Positions 15,621 through 26,574 are shown, counted from the first letter of the stretch. The stretch is DNA of 35,772 nt from Bremia lactucae (GCF_004359215.1 NC_090610.1:3241873-3277644); one strand, 5' to 3'. Numbers and translations are program-made. The notes: generated from the letters alone by a model not told the origin.

Positions 15621-16666
15621 ATATTGCACAAATATCCTTAATTTAGAAACAAGCTCTTGACAAATTACGTCATGTCGTTCGCCCAGAAATTTGCTGGCGT
15701 TATCTCTGGATCATCCATCCATCTATCAACCTTGGTTCGTAAATAGCAATTGCCACCAGAACTACAGATGGATTGAATTTTGTTTTACATTCCAGACAAT
15801 AATGCGCGCATCATGCCTTAATCCAGATCGTTCAATGTCACAACAGTACCTGCTTGACGCTGCGGCAGCTACGAAGGAGCAGCGACTGTGCTCGTATCAA
15901 ATGTTCAAGGCGTCGTCATTCGGCCATCGCAAGCTTTTATAAAACGATTGCAGTGGTTCAATCGTTTTCGGTACTAATTAATATTAATCTTCAACAGCTG
16001 AAAGTAGATCAGTGCTAACTTCTAATTCAAAACTCGACCTAGTAACGTTGGAACAATGAGCGCAATTGAAGCGTCGACGGGGCTGCTCAACTTATCAGAT
16101 GCAAGCCTTAGAAACTGAGGAATATACAACCTGTGTAAGCCACGTGATCAGTCGCGATAAATACCCTAGCTCACAATTCTCGAGTTCAGCGAAGCGAGTT
16201 TGGGGTGAAACTGCGTTCTCGAACTCCGCATGTTTCATTCAGTACTGATGGTAAGCTAATGACACTAATTCTATGAGCTCCGCACATCCTCGGATCATCA
16301 GATGCTTATGGAAATTAAGGTTTGCTCCAATCATCTCGCGTTTGTCTTTTTTCTCTTGAAAACAATGTTTTAGCCAATCCGCGCATAGTATTTTGTATAC
16401 TAAGCAAGTCCTCTCAGGATAATCTCCCATTTCACCGCCTAGCTCAGTTGCGAGGGAATCGCATCGCAACAACTACGAGCCTATACGCGCTAAACTTACT
16501 CCTATTTTTGAAGGCTCCCAAGGCCTTGCGCGCGCTCGAATATCGAATTTGACGCCTGTACTCCGCGTGAAGCTGCTTTCAAGCTCTAGTTTTTCACTGC
16601 TTTTCGAACTTGCTACTTTAAAGCCTAGAGTACTGCCATCGCATTAAAGTTTGTGGATTGCTCAGA
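15621..16666. other. Intergenic region upstream of the CID-SET gene
   Basis: No recognisable gene or repeat. Short frames on both strands lack domains. The last 200 bp should contain the promoter of the gene starting at 16667; no clear oomycete initiator was found. Confidence 0.4.
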
Positions 16667-19490
16667 ATGAGCGATAATTGGCAGCTGGACGTAAAATTTC
16701 AGGGCCGCTCAATCGACTTGTTAGGACGGCTACCGGCCGAGAAACGCTCGCTACTACGAGAATTTCCTCGTCGTCTAGCGATTTCTACGAAGGCTAAGTT
16801 ATCCGCAATTCCACAGAAAGGCTTCTTTTGTAAGTTTTTTGCGAAAAATTGCGAGGACATGAAAGCCTACATGAAGAAACACGAGTGCGCATTGTGCGTG
16901 CAATTCGTGGCCTCTACGTTTAATTTTACGCTGTATTTGCTGGTTCCTGTGGTACTTAAAAGTCTAAAATGTCTTCACCGGTTACGAAAAAGTGGTAAGG
17001 TGCAAAGGCAGTGATGGGTTTTGCGTATGAAAGCTTATTGGTTGCTGTTTGCGAGTATTGCAGGAGCGAGTCCAGATTCGATTAAGTCATTGTGCACAGA
17101 CCGAAATGGCGTGGTGATTGGATTCATTGTGTCGGAAGTCAATGTTGAAATGGAAGAAAAATTGCAAGAGCGAATGAAAGGGATGGAGGAGTTGGAATCG
17201 ACGGCCAAGGCGATTTCAGACACATTTGGCGACCCGATGCTGGAGTTTGACTTGTTAATTGATCAGTTGGATACGAAGCCATCGGCAATACAGGTGCGTG
17301 TTGTCCTGGATTGATTATACAGATGAAAACTTACGCATAAATTATATATAGGCGTGCTCGAAATTTATTATCTGTCATCAGCATTTTCATAATGCGATTT
17401 GCCAGAAACTAGCACAGACGATGAATGCAATGCAGTCTTCAAAGGCACGAGCAAGCATCGTGTATGTTGTGCACGATGTCGTCAAGTCTTTGCGAGCGAG
17501 TTATCCGCAACAAGAGCGAAATGTAAAGATGCGTGAATCAGCATTGATGTTATCGCTTGAGAAGATTTTGTTCGAGTTGGCTCAAAAGCTGCAGAAAGAT
17601 GCAAAGCACAATGTACGTACGTATTGAATCATTCTCTTTGGTTTATGTGCATATCGATCTAATTTATGTTGTGTGGCCGACAGCCGAATATTCGAGCAGT
17701 GTTTGAGTTCTGGTCTAAGTGGGGCCTGCAGTACGCAGCTCCTTTAGCAAGTGCGGATGCCGGTAAAGACGACCTGATCCTCAAGATTGATGATTCGTTT
17801 GAAATTTTAAGGCGTGAGATTCCTTTGTTGTCCGACTCCTCATCGTCTCCCGTTAGACCACCACCCGAGGTTGTAGCATTTATGAAGAAGCATGAAATTC
17901 AGCCAGGGCCGTGGGAAATATATCTTGGACGGGCTTCAACTCAGGAATTAGACGAGCTCGATGTCGTTCTTGACCTGAATGCGAAATATTATGGATACAA
18001 CAACTGGGATCTGACAGAGAAAGGAGGTAGGCGGGGTGGTGAAATGTTTCTGCATCATTACGCAAAATCGATAATGCCATGGCTGCTCCACGCGTCAACC
18101 TCTTCTGCCAAATCAAACCTTGAGAAGAGAAAACGCGTAAAAGACGCTTTGGGTCTGCTGCGGGATGCATTTTTGTGTACATGGGATTTGGATTCAACGG
18201 CTGTGCGTGCAGTATCTGATATTGATCGCTTCTTACTAGAGGATATGTGGAAGAAAATGGAGTGTGTTAAGTGTCAAAATCCCTCAGCTTTTGTGTTTGG
18301 AAAGGTAAGGCGAGTCAAGACGATTCAATTTGCAAACAGTCCTGCCACGGACGTGCTTCTCAAGTTAGTTGAAGACGAGTCGAAGGTAAATTCCAGTGCT
18401 CTAGTCGCAGAATTGACGACAGTATTTAAGCTCGATACTATGGCACGTGAAATGATAGCCAAAGTCACCTCCAAGTCTGATTTTTGCTATATTATAAAAG
18501 AACTTTGCAATCGTTGTCGCCATCATCAGGTGGCGAATCCATCCGTGCACTTGGTCAAACTTTGTCAAAAGGTTTTGGCAACAAGGAATCCAATGAAGGC
18601 TTACTCGTCAGCAATGAAAAGTATGATTTCACGGCAAATGAAGATATACGCAGCATTCGACAAAGACATTAAGTACGTCACGCCGTTGTCTATATATATA
18701 TATATATGATCAAGGTTTTGATACTGTGCTTTCTTGTCGTTCCAGGAAAAAGCGACGACTAGAGAGCAGTAGTGCTTCATCGTCTCCTGTCACTGAAAGC
18801 GAAGCCTCTAGCTCGCCTCATTCCGAGCTTACAGATGCCGAGCTCGCAGCAGTGAAGCGACGAATTCCAAGGCCCCCGAGGCTCAATTTCAAAAAAGTTA
18901 ATTTGAGAACCATAACATATCAGGAAACGAATGATAATGGCACTGTCGGCGTCGCGATTTCCGGCATTCCTAATGCAGGAAGAGGACTATTTAATCTATC
19001 TAATCATCCTTGGCCTGCGTTTTCCGTCGTCTGTATTTTTGGAGTCCGCCGAATAACCAAAGAAATGCACCACGACGGTTTGAATAAGGTAGCGCGTTGC
19101 GGGGAGTTGGGGGAAACTTTTGTTGTCGTTAATGGTACCGTACGTGACGTCGATAAGTTTCAGACACAGTATGGCCACCGGTTGATGCCTTTTGATGGAT
19201 TAGTGGATGCAGACGGCTCTGCCGGCGGCTTTCCGAACGATCGTGTGTACGAATATCCTGCTAATATTTATTGGGACGCTTCAGGATTTTACAACAATTG
19301 CATCCTTGTGCCCGGTTGCGTGATAGAGAATCCACAGGACACGACAAGCTCGATTATTTTAAATCAATTGTATATTGTCACGTGGAAGGAGGTGGCAGTG
19401 CACGAGGAGTTTTTCTTGGCATACGGCACATCGTATTACGAGGATGACAAGAAGGCCTGCACTAAATCTGCAAAAACAGTATCTAGCTAG
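16667..19490 (+). CDS. Five-exon protein with CID/RPR-like and SET-like domains
   Basis: The joined exons 16667-16994, 17064-17293, 17352-17612, 17684-18672 and 18746-19490 give 850 residues in one frame. Introns are 69, 58, 71 and 73 bp with GTAAGG, GTGCGT, GTACGT, GTACGT donors and CAG, TAG, CAG, CAG acceptors. Residues about 168-293 look like a CID/RPR domain (FDLLIDQLDTKPSAIQ, IVYVVHDVVKSL, PNIRAVFEFWSKWG), which in known proteins binds the RNA polymerase II tail or sits in splicing factors. Residues 300-600 are unknown. Residues 606-650 are Ser-rich and basic (KKRRLESSSASSSP), perhaps a nuclear signal. Residues about 676-834 look SET-like: GIPNAGRGLF, YNNCILVPGCVIENP (the N-C pair), and EVAVHEEFFLAYGTSYY. 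It could be a nuclear methyltransferase tied to transcription or RNA processing; the canonical NHS is NNC, so activity is uncertain. Confidence 0.72.
18690..18708. repeat. (TA)n microsatellite inside the last intron
   Basis: About nine TA units in the 73-bp fourth intron of the CID-SET gene. Without splicing, the reading frame would run through it as alternating Tyr-Ile and stop, which supports the intron call. Confidence 0.85.
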
Positions 19491-19613
19491 CGAAATAGAA
19501 GCATCGAGGCTCGGTAGCTAGCCTTGCTACACCGTAAACTAAGACAAACGACACAGTATAAAATCTATCGACTTAACAATAATCAGCTGCCAAATACTAG
19601 TTATTTACAATAC

Positions 19614-20450
19614 CTATGCAATTACATTTATGCTCAAGGTAACGCTTGAATTCAGCTGCAAAAGACACACAGGGCACGTTCGCTGGAGATTTAGCCACAC
19701 ACGCACGCATCCTGCGTGATAATTGTGGCCGCATGGTAGACGCTGCGTAGAGTCGTCGGACAAATTTCCGCAGCAAATTGAGCACTCGAAGCTGTCGTCG
19801 CTCGTGCCGTCAGAGTCGCGGCCAAACGAGAGAAGGTCGACAGAAGCGGCTCCCGGCAATGCGGCTGAAGATACATGAATGAGATCGAGGTTGGTTACGA
19901 TGATTCGCTGGTCAGCAATCTCAAGGAATTCTTTGAGAAGATTCCGCGTCCGTTGCATTGCTTCGCACTGAATACTTTGGTCAACAAAATTCAGCGCCAT
20001 GTCGTTGATAAATGTCTGAAACGCTCTGCATTGATCGTACTGAATAGTGTGGCTCCACGCGCGCCTTGTAATAGTTCTTGGCGACGTCTTCATTATTCGC
20101 TGCAAGCAGCCACAACGCGCGGAGGCTTTGCACTCGATTCCAATCTGACGGATCCGATTGCAGAGTTGCGCACGGTCGGCAGAGGTTTTACCAAGCACAT
20201 AATTCTGCCGCATGGTGTTGTTGAAGACGTACAGCACGAAGTACATCGACGAAGCAGATGCTCTTGCTGATGATACACAAAAGAGTCCTGTGCGAGCAAT
20301 CGAGGTGTTCTGTAGCTTGGCTGGCGAGCCGGGGGTTACCACTACTTGGATCGTCGGTTTATATAGTCCACATTGCGTTACATGCTTCTTGTTGCAGCTG
20401 GCCGCATCGGCGGAATGGCCTACTACTTCTTCTAAAGAGATAAATACCAT
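19614..20450 (-). CDS. RING-H2 finger protein with PX-like N-terminal region
   Basis: 278 residues from the ATG at 20450, no intron. The C-terminus has a complete RING-H2 finger at about 223-262: CSIC, then LPCGHNYHAGC, then CPVC, spacing C-x2-C-x13-C-x-H-x2-H-x2-C-x10-C-x2-C. Such proteins are usually E3 ubiquitin ligases. Residues about 31-188 resemble a PX (phosphoinositide-binding) fold: FVLYVFNN near 71, ADRAQLCNRI near 91, and a closing CRAFQTFIND...LLKEFLEI helix, though the usual RRYxxF motif is not clear. The gene converges on the CID-SET gene with about 120 bp between stops. An upstream TATATAAG (minus strand, near 20510) may be promoter-related. Confidence 0.8.
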   Translation of the reverse strand: MVFISLEEVVGHSADAASCNKKHVTQCGLYKPTIQVVVTPGSPAKLQNTSIARTGLFCVSSARASASSMYFVLYVFNNTMRQNYVLGKTSADRAQLCNRIRQIGIECKASARCGCLQRIMKTSPRTITRRAWSHTIQYDQCRAFQTFINDMALNFVDQSIQCEAMQRTRNLLKEFLEIADQRIIVTNLDLIHVSSAALPGAASVDLLSFGRDSDGTSDDSFECSICCGNLSDDSTQRLPCGHNYHAGCVRVWLNLQRTCPVCLLQLNSSVTLSINVIA

Positions 20451-20465
20451 GCTTTTTCGTAGCAA

Positions 20466-20975
20466 CTAGTCGACCTAAATGAATAGGAAATCGGGCAAAT
20501 GGAATCTTATATACACCCTGTCACAATGATATCAAAAATTGATAAAGCAATTGTGCAGATCGCGACAGCGCCTGCCTGCCATCTGTAGCACAAACAACGC
20601 GACGACAACAATACGAGACAACAACATAATCTGTTGCCACTTCTGCTTAACAAAGTAATAACAATTAATTGTGGAGGTAATAATTACATACTCGATTTGA
20701 TCACTCTAATGAGACAATTATGCAATTTTGCAGTCTATGACGATAGCCAGGAATTAGACCTGTAACGGGGTGTGTCGTTACATGAATTTTATTTCTTAGA
20801 AGAGGAATAATAAATTTATCTTTTAGCAATACAACCAGTAATTTGAGCAATGTATCAGGATTAGAGCACGTCTAAATTGTTTATTAACGTGTTTAGTTGA
20901 GCTAATATTGTGTGATATTGCAGGTTGTTTAAAGATGTCTTCTACTTCCACTGACGAATTAAAAAAAAATGAATT
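20466..20975. other. Upstream region, with a short open start cut by the copia LTR
   Basis: Mostly non-coding. At 20935 an ATG opens a short frame MSSTSTDELKKNEFVE that runs into the LTR and stops two codons later. It is preceded by a splice-acceptor-like ATATTGCAG. It may be the truncated start of a host gene hit by the retrotransposon. Confidence 0.35.
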
Positions 20976-21173
20976 TGTTGAGGTATGACAACACACTGCG
21001 TAAGAATGTCTTTGTGTAGGGAAATGGAAAGTAAATTCGTTCTTATAAAACCCTCATACATGTAACGTACTTAAATTTAACAGCTTCGCTTGCTCTTCTT
21101 CTTGTGTCATTCACGACAGTAACCGCCACATCAGCACGACAACGAACCGTCGCCTGATGTTCCAACTTCGACA
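20976..21173 (-). repeat. Copia 3' LTR (198 bp)
   Basis: On the minus strand it runs TGTCGAAG...CAACA, proper TG...CA ends. It follows a purine-rich tract and is similar throughout to 25302-25484. Confidence 0.85.
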
Positions 21174-21185
21174 CTCCTCCTCAAC
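21174..21185 (-). promoter_or_regulatory. Copia polypurine tract
   Basis: Minus strand GTTGAGGAGGAG directly before the LTR start TGTCGAAG. Confidence 0.7.
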
Positions 21186-22054
21186 AAGAAGTTTCCAATA
21201 TTGGTCGTGGCCACGAGAAATTGAAACTTTTTTGTCGAAATTGTTTTGGTCAGGAAATCAGCGAGCTGTAACTTGGTTTCAATATACTCCAGCTGGATTA
21301 CCTTGTTTTTGACTTGATCACGGACAAAATGATAGCGTATATCAATGTGCTTCGCACGACTTTGATTTCCTTCAATTTTCGCGATAGCAATCGCTCTTTG
21401 ATTGTCCTCGTGCATCATTACTGGACCATTAATCTTGACCTTCATCTCCAGCAATAGCGATTAGTCCTCAACACTTCTTGTATGCACAATGATAGAGCCA
21501 CATATTCGGCTTCAGCAATGCTTAGAGACACACTGTTTTGCATTTTAGACTTGAAAATCACGAGAGATCCGTTGACCATCACCATCACACCTGATGTTGA
21601 GCGTCGATTGTCCTTATATTACTGCCCCAATCAGCGTCACTAAATGCACCCAACGCAGTTCGCGTGACTTGCTCCGATAGCAGATTCCATCCATAGCGGT
21701 TGACTTTAACTAACGCAGCACTCGGATGGCCGCATTCCAATGTTTTTCACTTGGTGTTTCTAAGTGACGACTCAATTGACATACCGCGAATGCAATATTC
21801 GGTCTTGTGCCGGTTGCCACGTAGAGAAGTGAACCCACCAAAGAACGATAAGGACGATTTTTCATTTTTGGGTCCATCACTTCACACTTTATCATGTTCT
21901 GGTCTTCCACACCCGGATTATACACCGGTCTAGCATTATCTTGATTGAATTTGTCAACCATTCTTGCCATACACGCGCTTTGACTGATCTTGAGTCGTTT
22001 CTCCTCCATCTTGTAGTCAACTTCGATGCCCAGAATAAATCGCACTTTACCCAA
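21180..22054 (-). pseudogene. Copia RNase H and reverse transcriptase thumb
   Basis: Minus-strand pieces GKVRFILGIEVDYKMEEKRL, PYRSLVGSLLYVATGTRPNI (RT C-terminal region) and MMHEDNQRAIAIAKIEG, RAKHIDIRYHFVRDQV (RNase H with the conserved D-N and HIDIRYHF motifs), ending FLTKTISTKKFQF. Stops between about 21450 and 21700 break the frame. Confidence 0.88.
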
Positions 22055-22129
22055 TGCTAGAATTTAGTAGATAATTAAGTTGCTACCACACAAACTTAAG
22101 CTATCCTAAAGCTAGTCTAGAAATTATCC

Positions 22130-23148
22130 TGTAAGACTAACTTCACCAATGAGCATGTCATCGACATATAACGTCACGTAAGTCCATGAAAAATTGTCAA
22201 ATCGACGAACAAATGCACACGGATCCGAAACACACGCCACAAACCCCATGCTCTTGAAAACGCTTGAAATAGTGTTATACCATGTTGCAGCAGCTTGTTT
22301 CAGTCCACACAGGCTTCGATTTAGCTTCAGCACTTGACTCGAATTCATTTCAACGCCCTCAGGTTTATTAATAAACATTTTTTCTTCAAGAACACCATTG
22401 ATAAATGCTGTGTCGACATCATATTGAATATAACCATCCCATAATGGCAACATACCGCGAAAAACACACGAATTGAATTCATGTTCGCGACCGGAGAATA
22501 CGTGTCGTAGTTTTCAATTTCGTAGGCCTGACGATAACCTAGTGCCACAAGCCGAGCCTTATATCGCTCAATATCACCATTAGCATTTCGCTTGATGGCG
22601 AACACCCACTTAGTTCCAATTACCTTCTTGTTTAACGAATTGTCCACGGGACTCCACGTCTTTTTGCTATCTAGTGACTTCAGTTTGGCCTTTATCGCTT
22701 CTTTCCACATCGTACATTGTGGAGACTTCATAGCATCTTGGTACGTTGATGGGGTTTCAAATGCCGCATTAGCTTGATCATACTCAATACGATATCGTTT
22801 TGAGGCACGTTTCACAGGTTTATCTCCACGTGACGAAACGATAGCATCTGACATCCCGACCGGAACCAAAGCTTGTGAGTCTGGACTTGGACGAGATTTT
22901 GCAAGAGGGTTATTGTGTCCACTAACACGAGATGAATGTGTCTCCAGACTGTCATCGAGATTAGTCCATACCCCCCTGGGCACAATGGCCTGAATCTCAT
23001 CCTCAATTAAATCAGCTGGCTCCATATACACGTCATCGATATCAAAAGCAATATCATCTCCATGTCCACATTCTAGACGTGTACCCAACGACATTAATTC
23101 TTGAGGAGGCGAGACTATTTGATCACCGTTAGTCTGATCAACCTCCAT
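22130..23148 (-). pseudogene. Copia reverse transcriptase core
   Basis: Minus-strand WKEAIKAKLKSLDSKKTWSP, GTKWVFAIKRNANGDIERYK and ARLVALGYRQ, a frameshift near 22440, then LNRSLCGLKQAAATWYN and the catalytic YVDDML. About 70 bp at 22055-22130 (TA-rich, several stops) interrupt the frame just after the catalytic motif and look like a small foreign insertion. Confidence 0.9.
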
Positions 23149-23389
23149 AGGTTCATTTTCATCGTGATTCGAGGAAATTGGTGATTGAACCTGATATCAT
23201 CGCCTCCTTCGCCCTTTTTTGACGAATTGATACAGGTGCGTCATCAACAACTTGAACATACTTCGTCCGTGGCTATTCTTGAAATGTCACTGACCTTGTG
23301 ACTTCAAGTTTTTATGAATTATAATTACAGACACGATAACCCTTCACTTCGTGTGAATAACCAAGAAAGATGCACCGATTTGCCTTCTT

Positions 23390-24384
23390 GTCCAATTTAA
23401 CGTTTCATTTTGTCAATGTGTGGGTAACCTTGAGCACCAAAAACGCGCATGTGTGATATGTCTGGCTTCAAGCCAAAACACATCTCAATTGGAGTCTTCG
23501 TCGGGGATGAAGCGCACGTGACCCGGTTAGTCACATATACAGCTGTATTTATAGCTTCAGCCCACAACTTCTTTTCCACTTGCATGTGATTTAGCATCGA
23601 CCTTGCACGTTTCGTCAGTGTCCTATGCATTCGTTCAGCCATTACATTTTGCTGGGGGAATATGGCACTGTCGCTTGGTGTACCATGCCAGCCTTGCGAC
23701 AAACTCCTGCGACTTTCTTGTTGATGTATTCGCCACCATTGTCGGTGCGAATGCCTTTGATCTTGGAATTCAGTTGGTTTTTCATCATCGACTTGTAATC
23801 GATAAACTTTTCCAGCACTTCAGACTTATTAGCGATGAAGTATGTCACCACGTAGCGCGAAAAATCATCAAAAAATGAGCTCCTCCTTGAGTCTTTGTCT
23901 CCATTGGACCGATCACATCACTGTGGACAATTTGGAGCAGTGATTTTGTCTTCACTTTGCCGTGACTTGACTTCAGAAATGATTTGACTGACGACTTTCC
24001 AGTCACACATCCCTCGCAAATTTCGTCTTGATTATCGACATCATCACTCGAAGCTTTCACATTTATTCCTTCTACACAATTGTGTAGACTTTTCAACGAC
24101 TTCATTGGAAGATGTCCTAGTCGTGCATGCCACACACTAGGACTCACATCTTTAATTCCACAACCAAACACTTCGCTAGTGAATGCCGACCCCAATGTTG
24201 CACATTCCATCACAAACAATTTCCCCAATTTGTTTACTTTCGCCACCACATCTTGACCATTCCTTATCACACATGCTTTGTTCGTAAAAGTCACATCCAA
24301 TCCTTCTTCCGATACTAAAGAAATTGAAAGCAGTCTGCAATCCAGCTCTGGAACGTACAGCACGTCTTCAATGAGAATTGACAC
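23390..24384 (-). pseudogene. Copia pre-integrase and integrase
   Basis: Minus-strand VWHARLGHLPMKSLKSL with ICEGCVTGK (zinc-binding HHCC), VHSDVIGPM (first Asp), a frameshift near 23860, then GIRTDNGGEYINKKV (second Asp) and MVHQATVPYSP, followed after another frameshift by AERMHRTLTKRARSML, which carries the catalytic Glu. Confidence 0.9.
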
Positions 24385-24790
24385 AATGTTTTTCGGAATA
24401 ATTCGAATCGTACCAGTTTTTTTCCAGCAGCAATAACTGTCTGCCCATTTGCGATCGAGATGCCGATTGATCGATTCAACGATCGAATCTCCAAAAGTTC
24501 ATCTTGGTATGGGCACATGTGACTACTCACACCACTGTCGAGTAGCCAACCTTCCGAACCATGTTCACTAACAGTAAATGCTTTCTCGTTATTTTTCTTG
24601 TTGGTTTGATTCTTCCAACAGTCTTGTTTCTTATGACTCTGTTTTCCACATACGAAACACGTCCCGGTAAACTTATTTCTTGTTTCCTTCGACCAAAAAA
24701 CTTTGCCCTTGAAACTTCTTGTAGCCTTCAATGCAAGTTCACTTTTCTCCTTGCGAGAAATGCCTTCGTATTCACGACGAAGCATTTCTT
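24385..24790 (-). pseudogene. Copia zinc knuckle and protease
   Basis: Minus-strand CFVCGKQSHKKQDC is a CCHC zinc knuckle, followed by GWLLDSGVSSHM, the aspartic protease active site (DSG). A frameshift separates it from the rest of gag near 24790. Confidence 0.88.
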
Positions 24791-25297
24791 TGGCTTGGGA
24801 AATATCAATTCCCTGATGATCTGATCATGCTCATCAGACAAGCTTCCAAGCAGTATAACGAGCTGCTTGTCAGACGAAACTTCGTCTCCGATGGCTTGCA
24901 TGGACATGCACAGCTCATCAAACTTTAGAAAGTGGTCCAGTACACTCTCACCCTTCTGCATCTTGAATTCATGCAACTGCCGACGCATCTGCACACGGTT
25001 GTGAATATTTCTTCGAAGAAAAAAACTCTTTATTATCTCCGAAGCTTCTGCAGCCGTGCCTGTATTGCGAACCATGGACTGTAGACTTGGGGTGATTAAC
25101 GTACACACAATCGCGAAGGCCTTCATATCATTGACATTCCATATCGACGCGTCGGCCCTTGTGGCACTCGGTGCCTTCGTCGCGTCGATGTGCTCCAGTA
25201 GCCCTTTCTTGGCTAGTTTCATCCGAGCATTAAACTCCCATAAGTAGTAGTTGTCCATGTTGTGGACGTCATTCGCCTCACCCATGTTTGGGCTCAT
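24791..25297 (-). pseudogene. Copia gag N-terminal part
   Basis: Minus-strand frame from the ATG at 25297: DNYYLWEFNARMKLAKKGLL, FFLRRNIHNRVQMRRQLHEF, MQKGESVLDHFLKFDELCM and LLGSLSDEHDQIIREL are the gag domain of copia elements (UBN2 type). The first ATG lies inside the primer-binding site; ATG at 25285 is an alternative start. Confidence 0.88.
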
Positions 25298-25301
25298 AAC
25301 C
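25290..25301 (-). promoter_or_regulatory. Copia primer-binding site for an initiator tRNA-Met half
   Basis: Directly next to the 5' LTR the minus strand reads GGTTATGAGCCC. Its complement, GGGCTCATAACC, is the anticodon arm (CAU anticodon) of initiator tRNA-Met. This is the half-tRNA priming known from Drosophila copia. Confidence 0.75.
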
Positions 25302-25484
25302 TGTTGGGATATGACAACGCACTGCGTAAAAATGTCTTCGTGTACGGAAAATGGAAAGTAAATTCATTCTTATAAAACCGTCATACATGTAACGTACTTA
25401 AATATAACAGCTTCGCTTGCTCTTCTTCTTGTGTCATTCACGACATTAACCGCCACATCAGCACGACAACGAAGCGTCGCCTGA
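25302..25484 (-). repeat. Copia 5' LTR, outer end missing
   Basis: Matches the 3' LTR from its CAACA end up to CGCCTGA, then stops about 16 bp short of the true end, where Ty3 gag sequence begins. Confidence 0.85.
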
Positions 25485-26190
25485 AGGGGGGAATCCTCCC
25501 TCTTTTGGTCAATCAGATGGAAATGGCCATAGCCTCCTGCTATGTTCCACATAGAACAAATAAAGGTGGTATTTGCTATTTTTAAGCTCGGTGGTAGATC
25601 TTGTGAGTGGGCACTTACATGTGGCACGTCTATAGACGATGCATTTCCGCGTGAGCTTCGCTAAAGCAGCAACTGACTTGCATGTTTGCTTCGCCTGATA
25701 AAGCTTTTAGCACGTGACCACGATTCTTAGCGGGCCGTCAAGGTAATTGGACCCTAGGGGATTATGTCCAGGAGAATAAAATTCTTATTACCGCCATGCA
25801 TCAACAGCTATTGCAAGAAGAAAGAACAAATTGATTTTATAAGCGCCTTTATGGAGGGTATCAATGCAAGCGTTGCCCGGACGGAATTGTACCGTTCCCA
25901 TCCCGCTACTTTTGAAGCGACTGTTACCATAGCTCTATGCGCTGAGTTCGACTTCAATTACTCTCGTTGGTACGCAGGAATCGCATATCAGCTCTACCAG
26001 CACATCGAGTTCGTCTAAAAGACCAGAATCCATGGATCTAAGCCTCGTTGAGGAATTAGAATAAGCGCTTCAAGCTGTAAATCAGCGTAGAACATACTTA
26101 AATGTTATATGTGCGGGAGCACTAAGCACTTGCGCCCGGCTTGTCCGTTGCGCGACTCGTGCGAAGCTCGAAGAGCAATAACACCACCTC
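25485..26190 (+). pseudogene. E5 gag with CCHC zinc knuckle
   Basis: The plus strand reads [50 protein letters not shown] and FISAFMEGINASVARTELYR, the usual Ty3 gag core. A knuckle CYMCGSTKHLRPACP follows at about 26106-26150. Confidence 0.8.
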
Positions 26191-26574
26191 ATATTAGAGA
26201 TCTGGTACTGTGCGGGAAAATGCCGATACCCATTAGGGCGGGGGCGCCGTACTGAAGAAGAACTAGGATCTGTGGAGCCTCTAGGAGGTAAGGATCAACC
26301 GAGCCTAGCCCCAAACAGCTCTGTGCTAAAGATCACGAAGCGTGACGCAAATGCTTCAGATACTGACCACGCGTCAGGGGCGACTGCCAGGGCTTCGATA
26401 ATCCATAATCAATTTCAATTGACTCAGGTGCGTCTTGCAATTATGCTCGACTTGAAGGGAATCAGCGATATGCTGATGCGCTTAAAGCGAATGAATGTCA
26501 TTCGATCATTGTTCGCTGACTTTTTGGACTCATGTCACCGTATCTAAATTTCCGTAAAGTTAAAACTTATATAA

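Larger units (their letters stand above)
20976..25484 (-). mobile_element. Ty1/copia retrotransposon (frameshifted), about 4.5 kb
   Basis: Minus-strand element in the copia order gag, protease, integrase, reverse transcriptase, RNase H, flanked by direct LTRs at 20976-21173 and 25302-25484. PBS and PPT lie at the expected places. Frameshifts break it into at least seven frames, so it is inactive as it stands, but the motifs are well kept and the LTRs differ little, suggesting a fairly recent insertion. Confidence 0.92.

Noticed and set aside
16995..17010. A 16-base intron around the TGA at 17012
   Set aside because: Too short; a normal 69-base intron (16995-17063) with a TTGCAG acceptor removes the stop and keeps the frame.
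18306..18365. A further intron starting GTAAGG in exon 4 of the CID-SET gene
   Set aside because: A 60-base in-frame removal ending CAAG is possible but the acceptor is poor and the frame is open and protein-like without it.
25288..25303. A tRNA-Met gene
   Set aside because: Only the anticodon-arm complement is present, in the place of a primer-binding site; no other tRNA arms are found.
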